Shown here: in pieces, positions 1 through 8,212 of the stretch
How positions within the stretch are numbered: the first letter of the stretch is position 1
Layout: every line of letters begins with the position of its first letter
Source of the DNA: Romboutsia sedimentorum
GTDB lineage: Bacteria > Bacillota > Clostridia > Peptostreptococcales > Peptostreptococcaceae
NCBI RefSeq assembly: GCF_030131845.1
Contig: NZ_JASKYM010000004.1
Location: 62,001-126,000 of the forward strand
Direction of reading: 5' to 3'
Length of the DNA stretch: 64,000 nucleotides
Translations under genes and position numbers: made by a program
Notes under the pieces: generated by a model
What the model saw: only the letters and a program-made list of their open reading frames with translations
The model's database searches: none
What the model was told of the DNA's origin: nothing

Positions 1-294
1 GAAGAAGAAATAAATTCTAGCTATGTATCTGGATACGTAATGGTAGACCCTCTTTACCGTGGAAATGCCCTTCATAAAATATTACTAGAGACTAGAATGG
101 AAGAATCTATTATCAGAGGTAAGAACTATATTGTAACTGCCGTGGCTACAGAAAATATATTTAGTCTAAATACGGTTATAAAATTAGGTTTTGAAATTAA
201 ACTACAGAAAACAAACGAATATGGTATAAGTAGAAATGTACTTATAAAGCAATTAGTAAATCCATGTGAACAAGAGATTGAATTTACGGCTTAA
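1..294 (+). CDS. GNAT-family N-acetyltransferase, C-terminal part (5' end outside window)
   Basis: The frame is open from base 1, so the gene begins upstream and only its last 97 residues are visible. The fragment reads GYVMVDPLYRGNAL, which resembles the acetyl-CoA-binding motif A region of GNAT enzymes (V-x-P-x-x-R-G-x-x-L). It is followed by a segment ending NTVIKLGFE, the usual motif B strand-helix (N-x-x-x-x-x-x-x-G-F). Members transfer an acetyl group from acetyl-CoA to an amine. The substrate cannot be told from the fragment. An intrinsic terminator follows at once, so the transcription unit ends here. The ATG at 40 is internal to the domain and is not the start. Confidence 0.75.
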   Translation, partial: EEEINSSYVSGYVMVDPLYRGNALHKILLETRMEESIIRGKNYIVTAVATENIFSLNTVIKLGFEIKLQKTNEYGISRNVLIKQLVNPCEQEIEFTA

Positions 295-310
295 AAAAAT
301 ATATTTATTA

Positions 311-338
311 AGGGAAGCAAATTTGCTTCTCTTTTTTT
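311..338 (+). terminator. Intrinsic terminator after the acetyltransferase
   Basis: GAAGCAAATTTGCTTC is a perfect hairpin, followed by CTTTTTTTG. It lies 17 bases after the stop codon on the plus strand. Confidence 0.85.
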
Positions 339-516
339 GTACTTTTTTATAAATAATAGCTGCATATGTATCATAATCATTGTTTTTTATCATTTTTTAA
401 ATTTTTAGCTCGATTTAATTACAATATTGTTTATTTTTTTGTTTTCTTTTGACTTATCGGTGTATTTTCTTCTATAATTTAGATTGGGTAGTATTTTTTT
501 ACATAAGGAGGAAAAT

Positions 517-1620
517 ATGTCATTTTTCGAAAAATTTAAAAATAAAAAGGTTATTGTTAGTATAGGGGTTTTTGTTATAGTATCCTTAGGTATCGGAGGA
601 TGGTTTTATAATAAAAACAAACTAAATAATGATCAAATGGGTGAAATGGAAAACACTATCGAAACTTATACTATCGCTGATGACGAAAAAATTTTTATAA
701 ATGGTGTTATAGTACCTAGTAAATCTGAGGATTTTAATCCATCTTCAGAAGGTAAAATAAGTAAATTAAATGTTACAAATGGTAAACTTATTAAAGAAGG
801 AGATCTTTTGTTTACTACTAAAAACGAATCGGTTTTAGATGAAATAGATGGTCTAAAAGGCCAACTGAGCGAATTAAAGAAATCAAATACTGCCAATGAC
901 CCTCTTATCAATACTGAAATTAAAAAGCTAAATGCTCAAATATCAGCACTAGATAAGAAAGCTTATGTAAATACATATGCTCCATTTGAAGGTAAAGTAT
1001 ACTTAAATGATAAGTCAGAAAACTCAGATGAACAAACTTCACTTTTAACTCTTCAAAGTAATGAATTTTATATGAAAGGTCAAGCTAGTGAACAAGATTT
1101 ACCAAAGCTTCAAATAGATGATCCTGTAGACGTATTAGTATTTTCTAACGATAAAAATTTAATTGGTAGGATAAGTTTTATATCTGATAGACCATCTACT
1201 ACTCCTAATGATATGAGTGCTGGTGGACAAGAAAATTTATCTCACTATGATATAAATATTGCTTTTGAAAATCAAGAAAACTTAGTAAATGGATTTCATG
1301 TTCAAGCTTCTATAAAAGTTCATGATAAATTAACTAAGATACCAACATCAGCTATCATAAAAAAAGAAAAAGAAAGTTATGTTTTCAAAGATTTAAATGG
1401 AATACTTAAAAAGGAAGTTATACAAATATCTAGTGAGAACGATGAATTCACTGTTGTGTCATCAGGTCTTGATAAAAATGATATTATAATAAGATATCCC
1501 GATGAAAGTATGGAAGAAGGAGCCCCTGTAAATACTGGAAATCCTCCTGTAAGTGAAGAAGGTACACCTAAGGGTGATGAGCCTATCCCTAATGCCCCTA
1601 AAGAAGGGGTTGAGCAATAA
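517..1620 (+). CDS. MacA/HlyD-like periplasmic adaptor subunit of an ABC efflux system
   Basis: This membrane-anchored adaptor probably couples the following MacB-type ATPase and permease to export of an unknown substrate. The 367-residue product has one N-terminal membrane segment (about residues 12-29), then a biotinyl-lipoyl-like domain split by a short coiled coil ('GKISKLNVTNGKLIKEGDLL' and 'APFEGKVYL'), then beta-barrel domains. The C-terminal tail is rich in Pro, Glu and Gly. I chose ATG 517 because AAGGAGG ends 5 bases before it; a TTG at 484 is in frame but lacks a ribosome binding site. The ATPase gene starts at the stop codon, so the two are translationally coupled. In Gram-positives such adaptors often belong to peptide or antibiotic efflux systems; that is family knowledge, not seen here. 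Confidence 0.82.
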   Translation: MSFFEKFKNKKVIVSIGVFVIVSLGIGGWFYNKNKLNNDQMGEMENTIETYTIADDEKIFINGVIVPSKSEDFNPSSEGKISKLNVTNGKLIKEGDLLFTTKNESVLDEIDGLKGQLSELKKSNTANDPLINTEIKKLNAQISALDKKAYVNTYAPFEGKVYLNDKSENSDEQTSLLTLQSNEFYMKGQASEQDLPKLQIDDPVDVLVFSNDKNLIGRISFISDRPSTTPNDMSAGGQENLSHYDINIAFENQENLVNGFHVQASIKVHDKLTKIPTSAIIKKEKESYVFKDLNGILKKEVIQISSENDEFTVVSSGLDKNDIIIRYPDESMEEGAPVNTGNPPVSEEGTPKGDEPIPNAPKEGVEQ

Positions 1621-1621
1621 A

Positions 1622-2302
1622 TTGAGTAATATAATTAAGCTAGAAAATATTCAAAAATATTATAAAGTTGGAAAAGAAAAATTCCATGTACTTAAATCTC
1701 TAGATTTAGAGATAGAAGCTGGAGATTTCGTTATGATAATGGGTAAATCTGGTAGTGGTAAAACTACATTACTTAATGTTCTTGGATTTTTAGATAAATT
1801 TGATAATGGAGATTATATTTTTAATGGTGAAAATGTAACCAATTTAAATGAAAATCAAAGATCTGATTTTAGAAATAAAAATATAGGTTTCGTTTTTCAA
1901 CAGTTTAACTTAATAGAAACTCTAAATATTTATCAAAATGTAGAACTTCCTCTTATTTATGATGGTAGTCTAAAGAAAATTGAGCGAGAAGAAATTATTG
2001 CACAAAAACTAGAGTCTGTCGGACTTATAGATAAAATCAAAAGTTTTCCTCTTCAATTGTCAGGTGGGCAACAACAACGTATAGCTATAGCTCGTTCACT
2101 TGTTAATAACCCATCTTTGATATTTGCAGATGAACCTACTGGTGCACTAGATAGTGAAACTAGTAAAGACATAATGGACCTTCTTAAGGCTTTAAATAAA
2201 GAAGGTAAAACTATAATAATGGTTACCCATGATAGTGATTTGGTAAAGTATGCCACTAAAGTTGTAAGGCTTAAAGATGGTGTACTATCTTTGGAGGTGT
2301 AA
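1622..2302 (+). CDS. ABC transporter ATP-binding protein, MacB/LolD type
   Basis: This 226-residue nucleotide-binding subunit energises the MacB-like permease encoded next. Visible motifs are Walker A GKSGSGKTT, Q-loop VFQQFNL, signature LSGGQQQR, Walker B LIFADEPTGALD and the switch histidine in MVTHD. The DEPTGALD form is typical of the MacB/FtsE/LolD group. The start is taken as TTG 1622, 12 bases after AGAAGGGG and immediately after the adaptor's stop; this gives the normal family N-terminus (SNIIKLENIQKYY). A TTG at 1610 and a GTG at 1553 are also in frame, but the latter would place a long tail inside the adaptor gene. The permease ATG follows after 3 bases, so the three genes form one operon. 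Confidence 0.88.
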   Translation: MSNIIKLENIQKYYKVGKEKFHVLKSLDLEIEAGDFVMIMGKSGSGKTTLLNVLGFLDKFDNGDYIFNGENVTNLNENQRSDFRNKNIGFVFQQFNLIETLNIYQNVELPLIYDGSLKKIEREEIIAQKLESVGLIDKIKSFPLQLSGGQQQRIAIARSLVNNPSLIFADEPTGALDSETSKDIMDLLKALNKEGKTIIMVTHDSDLVKYATKVVRLKDGVLSLEV

Positions 2303-2305
2303 CCT

Positions 2306-3550
2306 ATGAACCTAATAAAAAGTGCTTTGGCTAATTTAAAAGGACATAAACTTAGAGTAGCTGTTACTCTACTTTGGATTATAATGGGAATAACATCTGT
2401 AATACTAGTTAGTTCTATTGGTAATGGTATGAAAAAAGAAGTTGCCGATTCTGTTAATAAGGTAAATCCTAACAAAACAAGGATATCTTTTGAACCTACA
2501 GATTCTAATATGACTAATATGAGTGCATTCTTACAGCCATTTACAAACAGTGATATTGAGGAGCTTTCTTTTGTGGAAGGTGTTGAAAAAATAGGACCTA
2601 GTAAAGATGATTCTAATTATAATTCAACTTATTATGGAGAGGCAAATTTTGATAAAAAAACTACTTCTGTTGAAATTGCAGAATTAAAAAAAGACTCTAA
2701 AGTTAAAGCTATGTATGGTAGGAACTTCTCTATTGAAGATGAAAATAGAAAAGTTGTTATGATTACTGTACAAAATGCTACAGACTTATTTAGTACTCCT
2801 GAAAATGCTATTGGTAAGGGTATGTCTATCTCTGGGCATATTTTTGAAGTAATTGGTGTTGTTGATGAAAGTTCTATAACACCTGAAGAGGGTAATAATA
2901 ATATGCTTATCCCACAAGTTACACCACAAGAGTTTACTCCTATAACTTCATACATGCCTAAAAAATCTTTAGATGCCCTAATGAGTCAATATTCATATCC
3001 ATCTGAGATATATGGTTTAGACCTAATAGTTTCTAAAGGATTTGATTTATTTGAAGTTGCTAATAATGTCTGTACTAAGTTACAAGACCTTCATCCTGAT
3101 ATAAGTGGTTCATATACTCCAGAGGATCCAACTGAGCAAACCCAAGCTCTTGATTCAATGGTTTCTAATATAAACCTATTTATAACTGCTATAACTGCTA
3201 TATCTATGTTTGTAGGTGGAGTTGGCGTTATGAATATAATGTATGTATCTGTAATGGAACGTCAAAGGGAAATAGGTATAAGAAGAGCTATAGGTGCAAA
3301 ACCAAGACACATAATGCTACAGTTTTTAACAGAAGCTGTATTTATAACTGTATGCGGTGGAATACTTGGTATAATAATAGGATTTGTAGTAGTTAATTAT
3401 GCATCTAATTATTTACCATTTAAAGCTATCCCTAATGCTAACAGCTTATTCTATGCATTTATTGCAACTGTTGTAACTGGCGTTGTATTTGGTATTGTTC
3501 CAGCTTTTAAAGCTTCAAGACTTGATCCTATTAAAGCTATTTATAAGTAA
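2306..3550 (+). CDS. MacB-like ABC transporter permease
   Basis: This 414-residue permease has the MacB layout: one N-terminal membrane helix (about residues 15-35), a large extracytoplasmic MacB_PCD-like domain, then three C-terminal helices with the FtsX-type core 'GVGVMNIMYVSVMERQREIG' followed by IRRAIGA. The end 'FKASRLDPIKAI' is typical of the family. MacB-type proteins do not move substrate through the membrane themselves but drive an adaptor by a mechanotransmission mechanism; the matching adaptor is the first gene of the operon. GGAGG at 2293-2297 serves as its ribosome binding site. No regulator or two-component system is adjacent, so the inducer is unknown. Confidence 0.88.
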   Translation: MNLIKSALANLKGHKLRVAVTLLWIIMGITSVILVSSIGNGMKKEVADSVNKVNPNKTRISFEPTDSNMTNMSAFLQPFTNSDIEELSFVEGVEKIGPSKDDSNYNSTYYGEANFDKKTTSVEIAELKKDSKVKAMYGRNFSIEDENRKVVMITVQNATDLFSTPENAIGKGMSISGHIFEVIGVVDESSITPEEGNNNMLIPQVTPQEFTPITSYMPKKSLDALMSQYSYPSEIYGLDLIVSKGFDLFEVANNVCTKLQDLHPDISGSYTPEDPTEQTQALDSMVSNINLFITAITAISMFVGGVGVMNIMYVSVMERQREIGIRRAIGAKPRHIMLQFLTEAVFITVCGGILGIIIGFVVVNYASNYLPFKAIPNANSLFYAFIATVVTGVVFGIVPAFKASRLDPIKAIYK

Positions 3551-3551
3551 T

Positions 3552-3608
3552 AAAATAATTAAAAAGTCATGAAATTAATTTTTAATTTCATGACTTTTTA
3601 ATTATTTT
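3552..3608. terminator. Bidirectional intrinsic terminator between convergent operons
   Basis: A long perfect inverted repeat (core AAAAAGTCATGAAATTA and its complement) lies between the plus-strand efflux operon and the minus-strand hydrogenase operon. T-runs occur in both directions. Confidence 0.9.
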
Positions 3609-3629
3609 ATTTATAATATATTTTTAATA

Positions 3630-4790
3630 TCAATAAAATTCTACCTCAACTATCTTTCCTAAACTTGTTAAAACCATTTTCAATTCATTTAATACATATA
3701 GCTTTATACTTAATTCATTTGGAAAATCAGGGTTTTGATGTGCTGGATTTATAGCACGTCCAATAATTAATTTTATGTGAGTGCAGTCTTCATAAAGCAT
3801 TCTTGCTAATTTACTTGCTCCGTCTTCTTCATATAAAAATTTCAAATCCGTTGAATCTTTTATCTTTTCTAACTTTCCAGTTGCCTTTCTTATTGTCAAT
3901 ACTCCCTCTGTAACTAAGTCTATACCTTTTATGTACCCTATAGGCGGTATATCTTTATCAATTATAGTAAAACTTGTTTTAAGTTCTCTATCCAACTCAC
4001 GAGCTACAATATTACCTGCACTTCCACCACACACAATCTTTTTCCCACGCACATTCATTATTTTATCTACTACAGTTTTGTCCATATTAGGGTCTATTGG
4101 AGGTCCAGAAAAAAGCACTGCCTTTTTAGGTGTTACTGCTTTTATAGTTGCTACTGTTGTGTCATCTCCAGGTTGTTGCATATAAAGTTGGTCACATGCT
4201 CCTAATAATAAATTAGTAACTGTCTTTGATGACATATTTCTATTAGTATTAGCTTTTAAATACTTTTGTATATCATCCCATTGCCATCCTAAGTTTAATA
4301 TCTTTCCAACCCCAGCATGAATAACTCCATCACTTACAAACACTAATATATCTTTTTCTTTTAATTCAAATTTGCTTTCTTTTATTTTTCTTCCATTTAT
4401 TTCACTTGTACTCCACTCTATTTTTTTTACTTCTCTATCATTTAAAAAGAATATACTTGGATTATCAAACTCAGCCACATATGCTATACCATTACTATCA
4501 ACTTTTATAATTGTAAATGTTGAATATGCTAAATTTCTTATAGAACATACAGGTAGAGTATGTATAACAGTATCGACTACGTCTTCAATAGGTAATCCCT
4601 CTTTTAGCATGGTTATTGCTATTTTAGCTGTAAGGGTTGCTAGTATATTAGCTTTAACCCCACTACCTAGTCCATCAGACAATACAGCTATAAACTTATC
4701 CTCATCATGGTAAAATTCTACCTTATCTCCACATAGCTCTTCCCCATACTTATTTAGACTACTACTTGAAAAATCTATAAAAAATTTCAT
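3630..4790 (-). CDS. SpoIIE-type PP2C serine phosphatase of the H2-sensor module
   Basis: The 386-residue product begins with a SpoIIE/PP2C-like phosphatase domain (about residues 1-215). Metal-binding aspartates are recognisable in VLSDGLGSGVKAN, FVSDGV and GDDTTVAT. Residues about 220-386 form a second domain with a glycine-rich stretch (KIVCGGSAGNIVARELDREL) that I cannot assign. Its ATG overlaps the hydrogenase stop by one base, so the two are coupled. [FeFe]-hydrogenases of group C3 are known to be linked to such phosphatases and are thought to report H2 or redox state by dephosphorylating an unknown partner. The sequence shows the linkage; the signalling role is inferred. SpoIIE itself has ten membrane helices, and none are present here. 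Confidence 0.85.
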   Translation of the reverse strand: MKFFIDFSSSSLNKYGEELCGDKVEFYHDEDKFIAVLSDGLGSGVKANILATLTAKIAITMLKEGLPIEDVVDTVIHTLPVCSIRNLAYSTFTIIKVDSNGIAYVAEFDNPSIFFLNDREVKKIEWSTSEINGRKIKESKFELKEKDILVFVSDGVIHAGVGKILNLGWQWDDIQKYLKANTNRNMSSKTVTNLLLGACDQLYMQQPGDDTTVATIKAVTPKKAVLFSGPPIDPNMDKTVVDKIMNVRGKKIVCGGSAGNIVARELDRELKTSFTIIDKDIPPIGYIKGIDLVTEGVLTIRKATGKLEKIKDSTDLKFLYEEDGASKLARMLYEDCTHIKLIIGRAINPAHQNPDFPNELSIKLYVLNELKMVLTSLGKIVEVEFY

Positions 4791-6502
4791 TACATACTTA
4801 CCTCATCTTCTAAAATTAAGTTTTTAAGCTGAGTTAAAGTTACCTTTGTTTCAGCAGTTGTCTCCCCTAAAAGACTTGCTATTTCTTGTGCTACTGTCAT
4901 TTGTTTATTTATAACCTTTTGAGCCATATCAATGGCATCTATTTTCATTTTTTGTAACTTTTCTTGTAGCTCTTCATTTTTAGTAATATCATCTGCTATC
5001 CATAAAATGACTTGATTTTTTTCTAACCATATTATACTTTGTATTATAGTAGCATCATTTTGTTTTATACTTTTTCTTTGTTTAAATATATTCTTTTTAG
5101 TGTCTTTTACTTTTTTAAAATCTTCTTCTTCTAAAAACATTTCAACAGGAATGCCTTTTATGTTTTGTCTTGATGTTTTAAAAAACTGTTCTGCTGATGG
5201 ATTTAATTGAACAAAATCTAATTCTTTATCAATTATAGCTATTATATTTGGTGTCATATCAAAAATTACATTGCTTAAATCCTCTGCTTTTTCTCTCATA
5301 AAAGGCAGACACATATTTATTTCAGCCATATTATTGTAAACAGCTATTCCCTTTTCTCTACAAGTATGATATCCACAGCTTTTACAATTTAATTCATCTG
5401 ACTTTTCATATTTTCCCATGTTGTTTAATATTTCTCTTAGCTGTTCACTATTTGGTTGATTTAATAAAACTTCTTTTGATAAAAATTCTTTATCAAAAGC
5501 TATATTTAAAAATTCATTTTCTACTATTTCATCTTTTTTATCACTATTTTCACAACAAGATTTAGCATATTTCTTAAGATTTTCTCTACGTTCATAACAA
5601 TTTACGCCATCTTCTGGCATACCAGATCCCCCTATACAGCTATGCCTACAACTGCTCATCTCAATCAGAGTATTTTTGAATTGCCCCTTTTTAACAACAT
5701 CTAAAACTTGCATACAATCTTTTATTCCATCTACCCGAATAATGCTTTTTCTTGGATTTTTAGCTTCTATACTATTTGTTAAGCCTCCTATAGTTGGTAA
5801 TAACCTTAGTTGCTTACTCGAACAACTAAAAGGCTCTTCTTTTAAATCCTTTAATTCTATATTTTCTTCTTTTAACCATTTTTCTAATTCTTCAAAAGTA
5901 AGAACCAAATCTATAGACTCTTCATTATGACCATCATTTTTTTTACCTAAGCAAGGTCCTATAAATACAACCCTAGTTTCTTTTCCATATTTATTTTTTA
6001 ACACTCTACCATTAAATGTTGATGGCGATACTACTGGAATTATATTTTTAGCAAGGTCTGGATAATATTTTTGAATAATATTGTTTACGGATGGACAAAA
6101 ACTAGTTATGTACGTATCATCTCCAGGCTTATTTGCATATTTTTCATACTCCTCTATTATAGGATGTACAGTTGAAATTGCTTCTTCTACATAATCAAAT
6201 CCCAATAATTTCAAAGCAGTTGGCAATTTATTACTATGTTCTCCTAATATAGCTGCAAAACTAGGCGCTACTGATGCAACTACCTTTTGTCTTCCCCTTA
6301 AGTAGTGTTTCACCATTTCTTTTTCAGATTTTATAGATTTTGCATTTTGAGGACATACTTTAAAACATCTACCACAAACAATGCATCTTTCTTTAATTAT
6401 TTGTGCTTGTTCATTTTTAACCTTAATAGCATGTACAGGACACGCTCTTACGCAGGCATAACAATTTTGACAATTAGCTTTAGAAAATCCCATAAACCAC
6501 AT
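4790..6502 (-). CDS. Sensory [FeFe]-hydrogenase with PAS domain (HydS-like, group C3)
   Basis: The 570-residue protein has two [4Fe-4S] ferredoxin motifs (Cys 11/14/17/21 and 40/43/46/50). An H-cluster domain spans about residues 70-310. A four-cysteine Fes-like cluster site follows (Cys 373/376/381/398), then a PAS domain (about 410-505) and a helical C-terminus. H-cluster ligands are visible as Cys136 in TSFCP, Cys184 in GPCLGKK, and Cys285 and Cys289 in CRHSC. The neighbouring cysteine that shuttles protons in catalytic enzymes (TSCCP) is Phe135 here, and the third motif is unusual, as expected of a sensor rather than a fast H2 producer. GAGGGGG lies just upstream of ATG 6502. It sits between the 2Fe-2S protein and the phosphatase with almost no gaps. 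Confidence 0.88.
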   Translation of the reverse strand: MWFMGFSKANCQNCYACVRACPVHAIKVKNEQAQIIKERCIVCGRCFKVCPQNAKSIKSEKEMVKHYLRGRQKVVASVAPSFAAILGEHSNKLPTALKLLGFDYVEEAISTVHPIIEEYEKYANKPGDDTYITSFCPSVNNIIQKYYPDLAKNIIPVVSPSTFNGRVLKNKYGKETRVVFIGPCLGKKNDGHNEESIDLVLTFEELEKWLKEENIELKDLKEEPFSCSSKQLRLLPTIGGLTNSIEAKNPRKSIIRVDGIKDCMQVLDVVKKGQFKNTLIEMSSCRHSCIGGSGMPEDGVNCYERRENLKKYAKSCCENSDKKDEIVENEFLNIAFDKEFLSKEVLLNQPNSEQLREILNNMGKYEKSDELNCKSCGYHTCREKGIAVYNNMAEINMCLPFMREKAEDLSNVIFDMTPNIIAIIDKELDFVQLNPSAEQFFKTSRQNIKGIPVEMFLEEEDFKKVKDTKKNIFKQRKSIKQNDATIIQSIIWLEKNQVILWIADDITKNEELQEKLQKMKIDAIDMAQKVINKQMTVAQEIASLLGETTAETKVTLTQLKNLILEDEVSM

Positions 6503-6514
6503 AAAAATCCCCCT

Positions 6515-6760
6515 CTATAAATACGGTATAAACTCATTTTCAAACATTTGCCTTGCATTCTCTTTTGAAATATATAATATTTTTTCATCCCATCTCATAA
6601 CAGAAACTTCATTACTACATTTTCCTAAACAAAAAGAAGCACATAATTCTATTTTATCTTGTAGTTTATATTCTTCTATTAATTCTTTAAATATTTCTAT
6701 AACTTCATAGGACCCCTTTATATGGCACGCACTCCCAATGCATATCTTTATGACTTTCAT
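6515..6760 (-). CDS. NuoE-like thioredoxin-fold [2Fe-2S] ferredoxin
   Basis: This 81-residue protein matches the single-domain thioredoxin-like [2Fe-2S] family. Likely ligands are Cys7 and Cys12 (CIGSAC) plus Cys44 and Cys48 (CLGKC). It resembles the cluster-binding domain of NuoE/HydC-type subunits without their N-terminal helical domain. It is the first gene of the hydrogenase-sensor operon, 12 bases upstream of the hydrogenase ATG, and probably passes electrons to or from it. There is no NADH-binding HydB-type partner in the window. Confidence 0.85.
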   Translation of the reverse strand: MKVIKICIGSACHIKGSYEVIEIFKELIEEYKLQDKIELCASFCLGKCSNEVSVMRWDEKILYISKENARQMFENEFIPYL

Positions 6761-6884
6761 ATAAACACCCTTTCATACTTTAACTTTCACTCTGAGATAA
6801 TTTTAGTTCAATAAACAAAATATTGCTACAAAATACTTAATTTTTCCATTTTTTTTATATTTTCTAGATCTTTCTACTAAATAA

Positions 6885-6920
6885 AAAAAACTAGGAGTCT
6901 TGTTTCTAACTCCTAGCTTT
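6885..6920 (-). terminator. Intrinsic terminator after pyrC
   Basis: Stem CTAGGAGT/ACTCCTAG (6891-6898 with 6909-6916). On the minus strand it is followed by a T-run, 13 bases beyond the pyrC stop. Confidence 0.85.
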
Positions 6921-6932
6921 AAATGCATTTGT

Positions 6933-8210
6933 TTAATTTTCTTCTATATCTTCAAATACCACTTTTCCTCTACATATAGTGTACTTGATTTTTCCATACA
7001 ATGTTTCTCCAATAAATGGTGAATTAGATGATTTTGAAGCAAATTCACTTACTATATATTTCTCATTAGGATTAAATATTACTAAGTCAGCTATTTTTCC
7101 TTCTTTTATACAACCACTATCTAAATTATAAAGATTAGCTGGATTTATAGTCATCTTTTCTATTAACTTCATAATACTTAAATGACCTTTTCTAACTAAA
7201 TTAGTTACACCAAGTCCAAGTGATGTTTCAAGTCCTACAATTCCACTTGGCGCCTTAGTAAGTTCTGTATTTTTTTCTTCCTCTGTATGAGGTGCATGAT
7301 CTGTTGCTATTATTTCTATAGTATCATCTTGCAATCCTTCTATAATACTATATTTATCATCTACAGTTCTAAGTGGTGGGTTCATCTTAGCATTAGTTCT
7401 ATATTTTAAAACATCATCTTGTGTTAATGTAAAGTGATGTGGAGTAGCTTCTGCATATACATTAGCTCCTAAACTTTTAGCCACTCTTACAACTTCAACA
7501 GATACCCTAGAACTTATATGTTGTATATTTATCTTTGCACCACTTTTTATAGCTAACATGCAATCTCTTGCTACCATAACATCTTCAGCTGCATTTGATG
7601 CTCCTACTATACCAAGCTTTTCAGATATTTCACCCTCATTTATACCTGCACATGTTATTAATGATGGATCTTCTTCATGAAAACTTAATGGAAGGTCTAA
7701 TTCATTAGCTTTGTTCATAGCATGTAATACTATATCAGCATTAGTTATAGGCAATCCATCGTCACTAAAACCTACTGCTCCACACGCTTTAAGTTTTTCC
7801 ATATCTACTAACTTTTCACCCTTAAATCCTTTAGTTATAGACCCTACTTGCAATACATTTATAGGTGACTTTTCTGCTTTTTGTTTTATGTATTGTAAAG
7901 TTTCTTCATTATCTACTATTGGGTTAGTGTTTGCCATACATATAACAGTTGTAAACCCTCCCTTAGCCGCAGATAATGAACCACTCTCTATATCTTCCTT
8001 GTGTGTAAAACCTGGATCTCTAAAGTGCACATGTACATCTATTAGCCCAGGTGCTACTACGCTTCCCGTTGCATCTATTATACTTTTATATTCGCTTGTT
8101 ATAGGAAATTTACCTATTTTTTCAATTTTGTTTTCTTTTATAACTATATCAAGTACTTCATCTCTTTTAGTGCTTGGGTCTATTATTCTTCCATTTTTTA
8201 TAAGTATCAT
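6933..8210 (-). CDS. pyrC: Dihydroorotase (class I)
   Basis: The enzyme interconverts N-carbamoyl-L-aspartate and dihydroorotate in pyrimidine synthesis. The 425-residue length matches Bacillus-type PyrC. The metal-binding HVHFRDPGFTHKEDIESG motif is near residue 60, and ATDHAPHTEEEK carries the catalytic aspartate. AAGGAG precedes ATG 8210, which lies 2 bases after the stop of the M20 amidohydrolase gene. No other pyr genes are adjacent. Partnering with an N-carbamoyl-amino-acid amidohydrolase-like gene leaves open a second use in hydantoin or ureide breakdown, but the residues fit dihydroorotase better than hydantoinase. Confidence 0.88.
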   Translation of the reverse strand: MILIKNGRIIDPSTKRDEVLDIVIKENKIEKIGKFPITSEYKSIIDATGSVVAPGLIDVHVHFRDPGFTHKEDIESGSLSAAKGGFTTVICMANTNPIVDNEETLQYIKQKAEKSPINVLQVGSITKGFKGEKLVDMEKLKACGAVGFSDDGLPITNADIVLHAMNKANELDLPLSFHEEDPSLITCAGINEGEISEKLGIVGASNAAEDVMVARDCMLAIKSGAKINIQHISSRVSVEVVRVAKSLGANVYAEATPHHFTLTQDDVLKYRTNAKMNPPLRTVDDKYSIIEGLQDDTIEIIATDHAPHTEEEKNTELTKAPSGIVGLETSLGLGVTNLVRKGHLSIMKLIEKMTINPANLYNLDSGCIKEGKIADLVIFNPNEKYIVSEFASKSSNSPFIGETLYGKIKYTICRGKVVFEDIEEN

Positions 8211-8212
8211 AG

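Noticed and set aside
484-516. Upstream TTG start at 484 for the MacA-like adaptor gene
   Set aside because: The ribosome binding site AAGGAGG lies inside this extension and is correctly spaced for ATG 517.
2053-2475. Antisense ORF of 140 codons across the ABC ATPase/permease boundary
   Set aside because: It covers Walker B and signature codons of a conserved gene on the other strand and matches nothing known.
6933-8210. PyrC homologue as a hydantoinase/dihydropyrimidinase
   Set aside because: HVHFRDPG and ATDHAPHTEEEK are the class I dihydroorotase forms; hydantoinases show different residues around both motifs.
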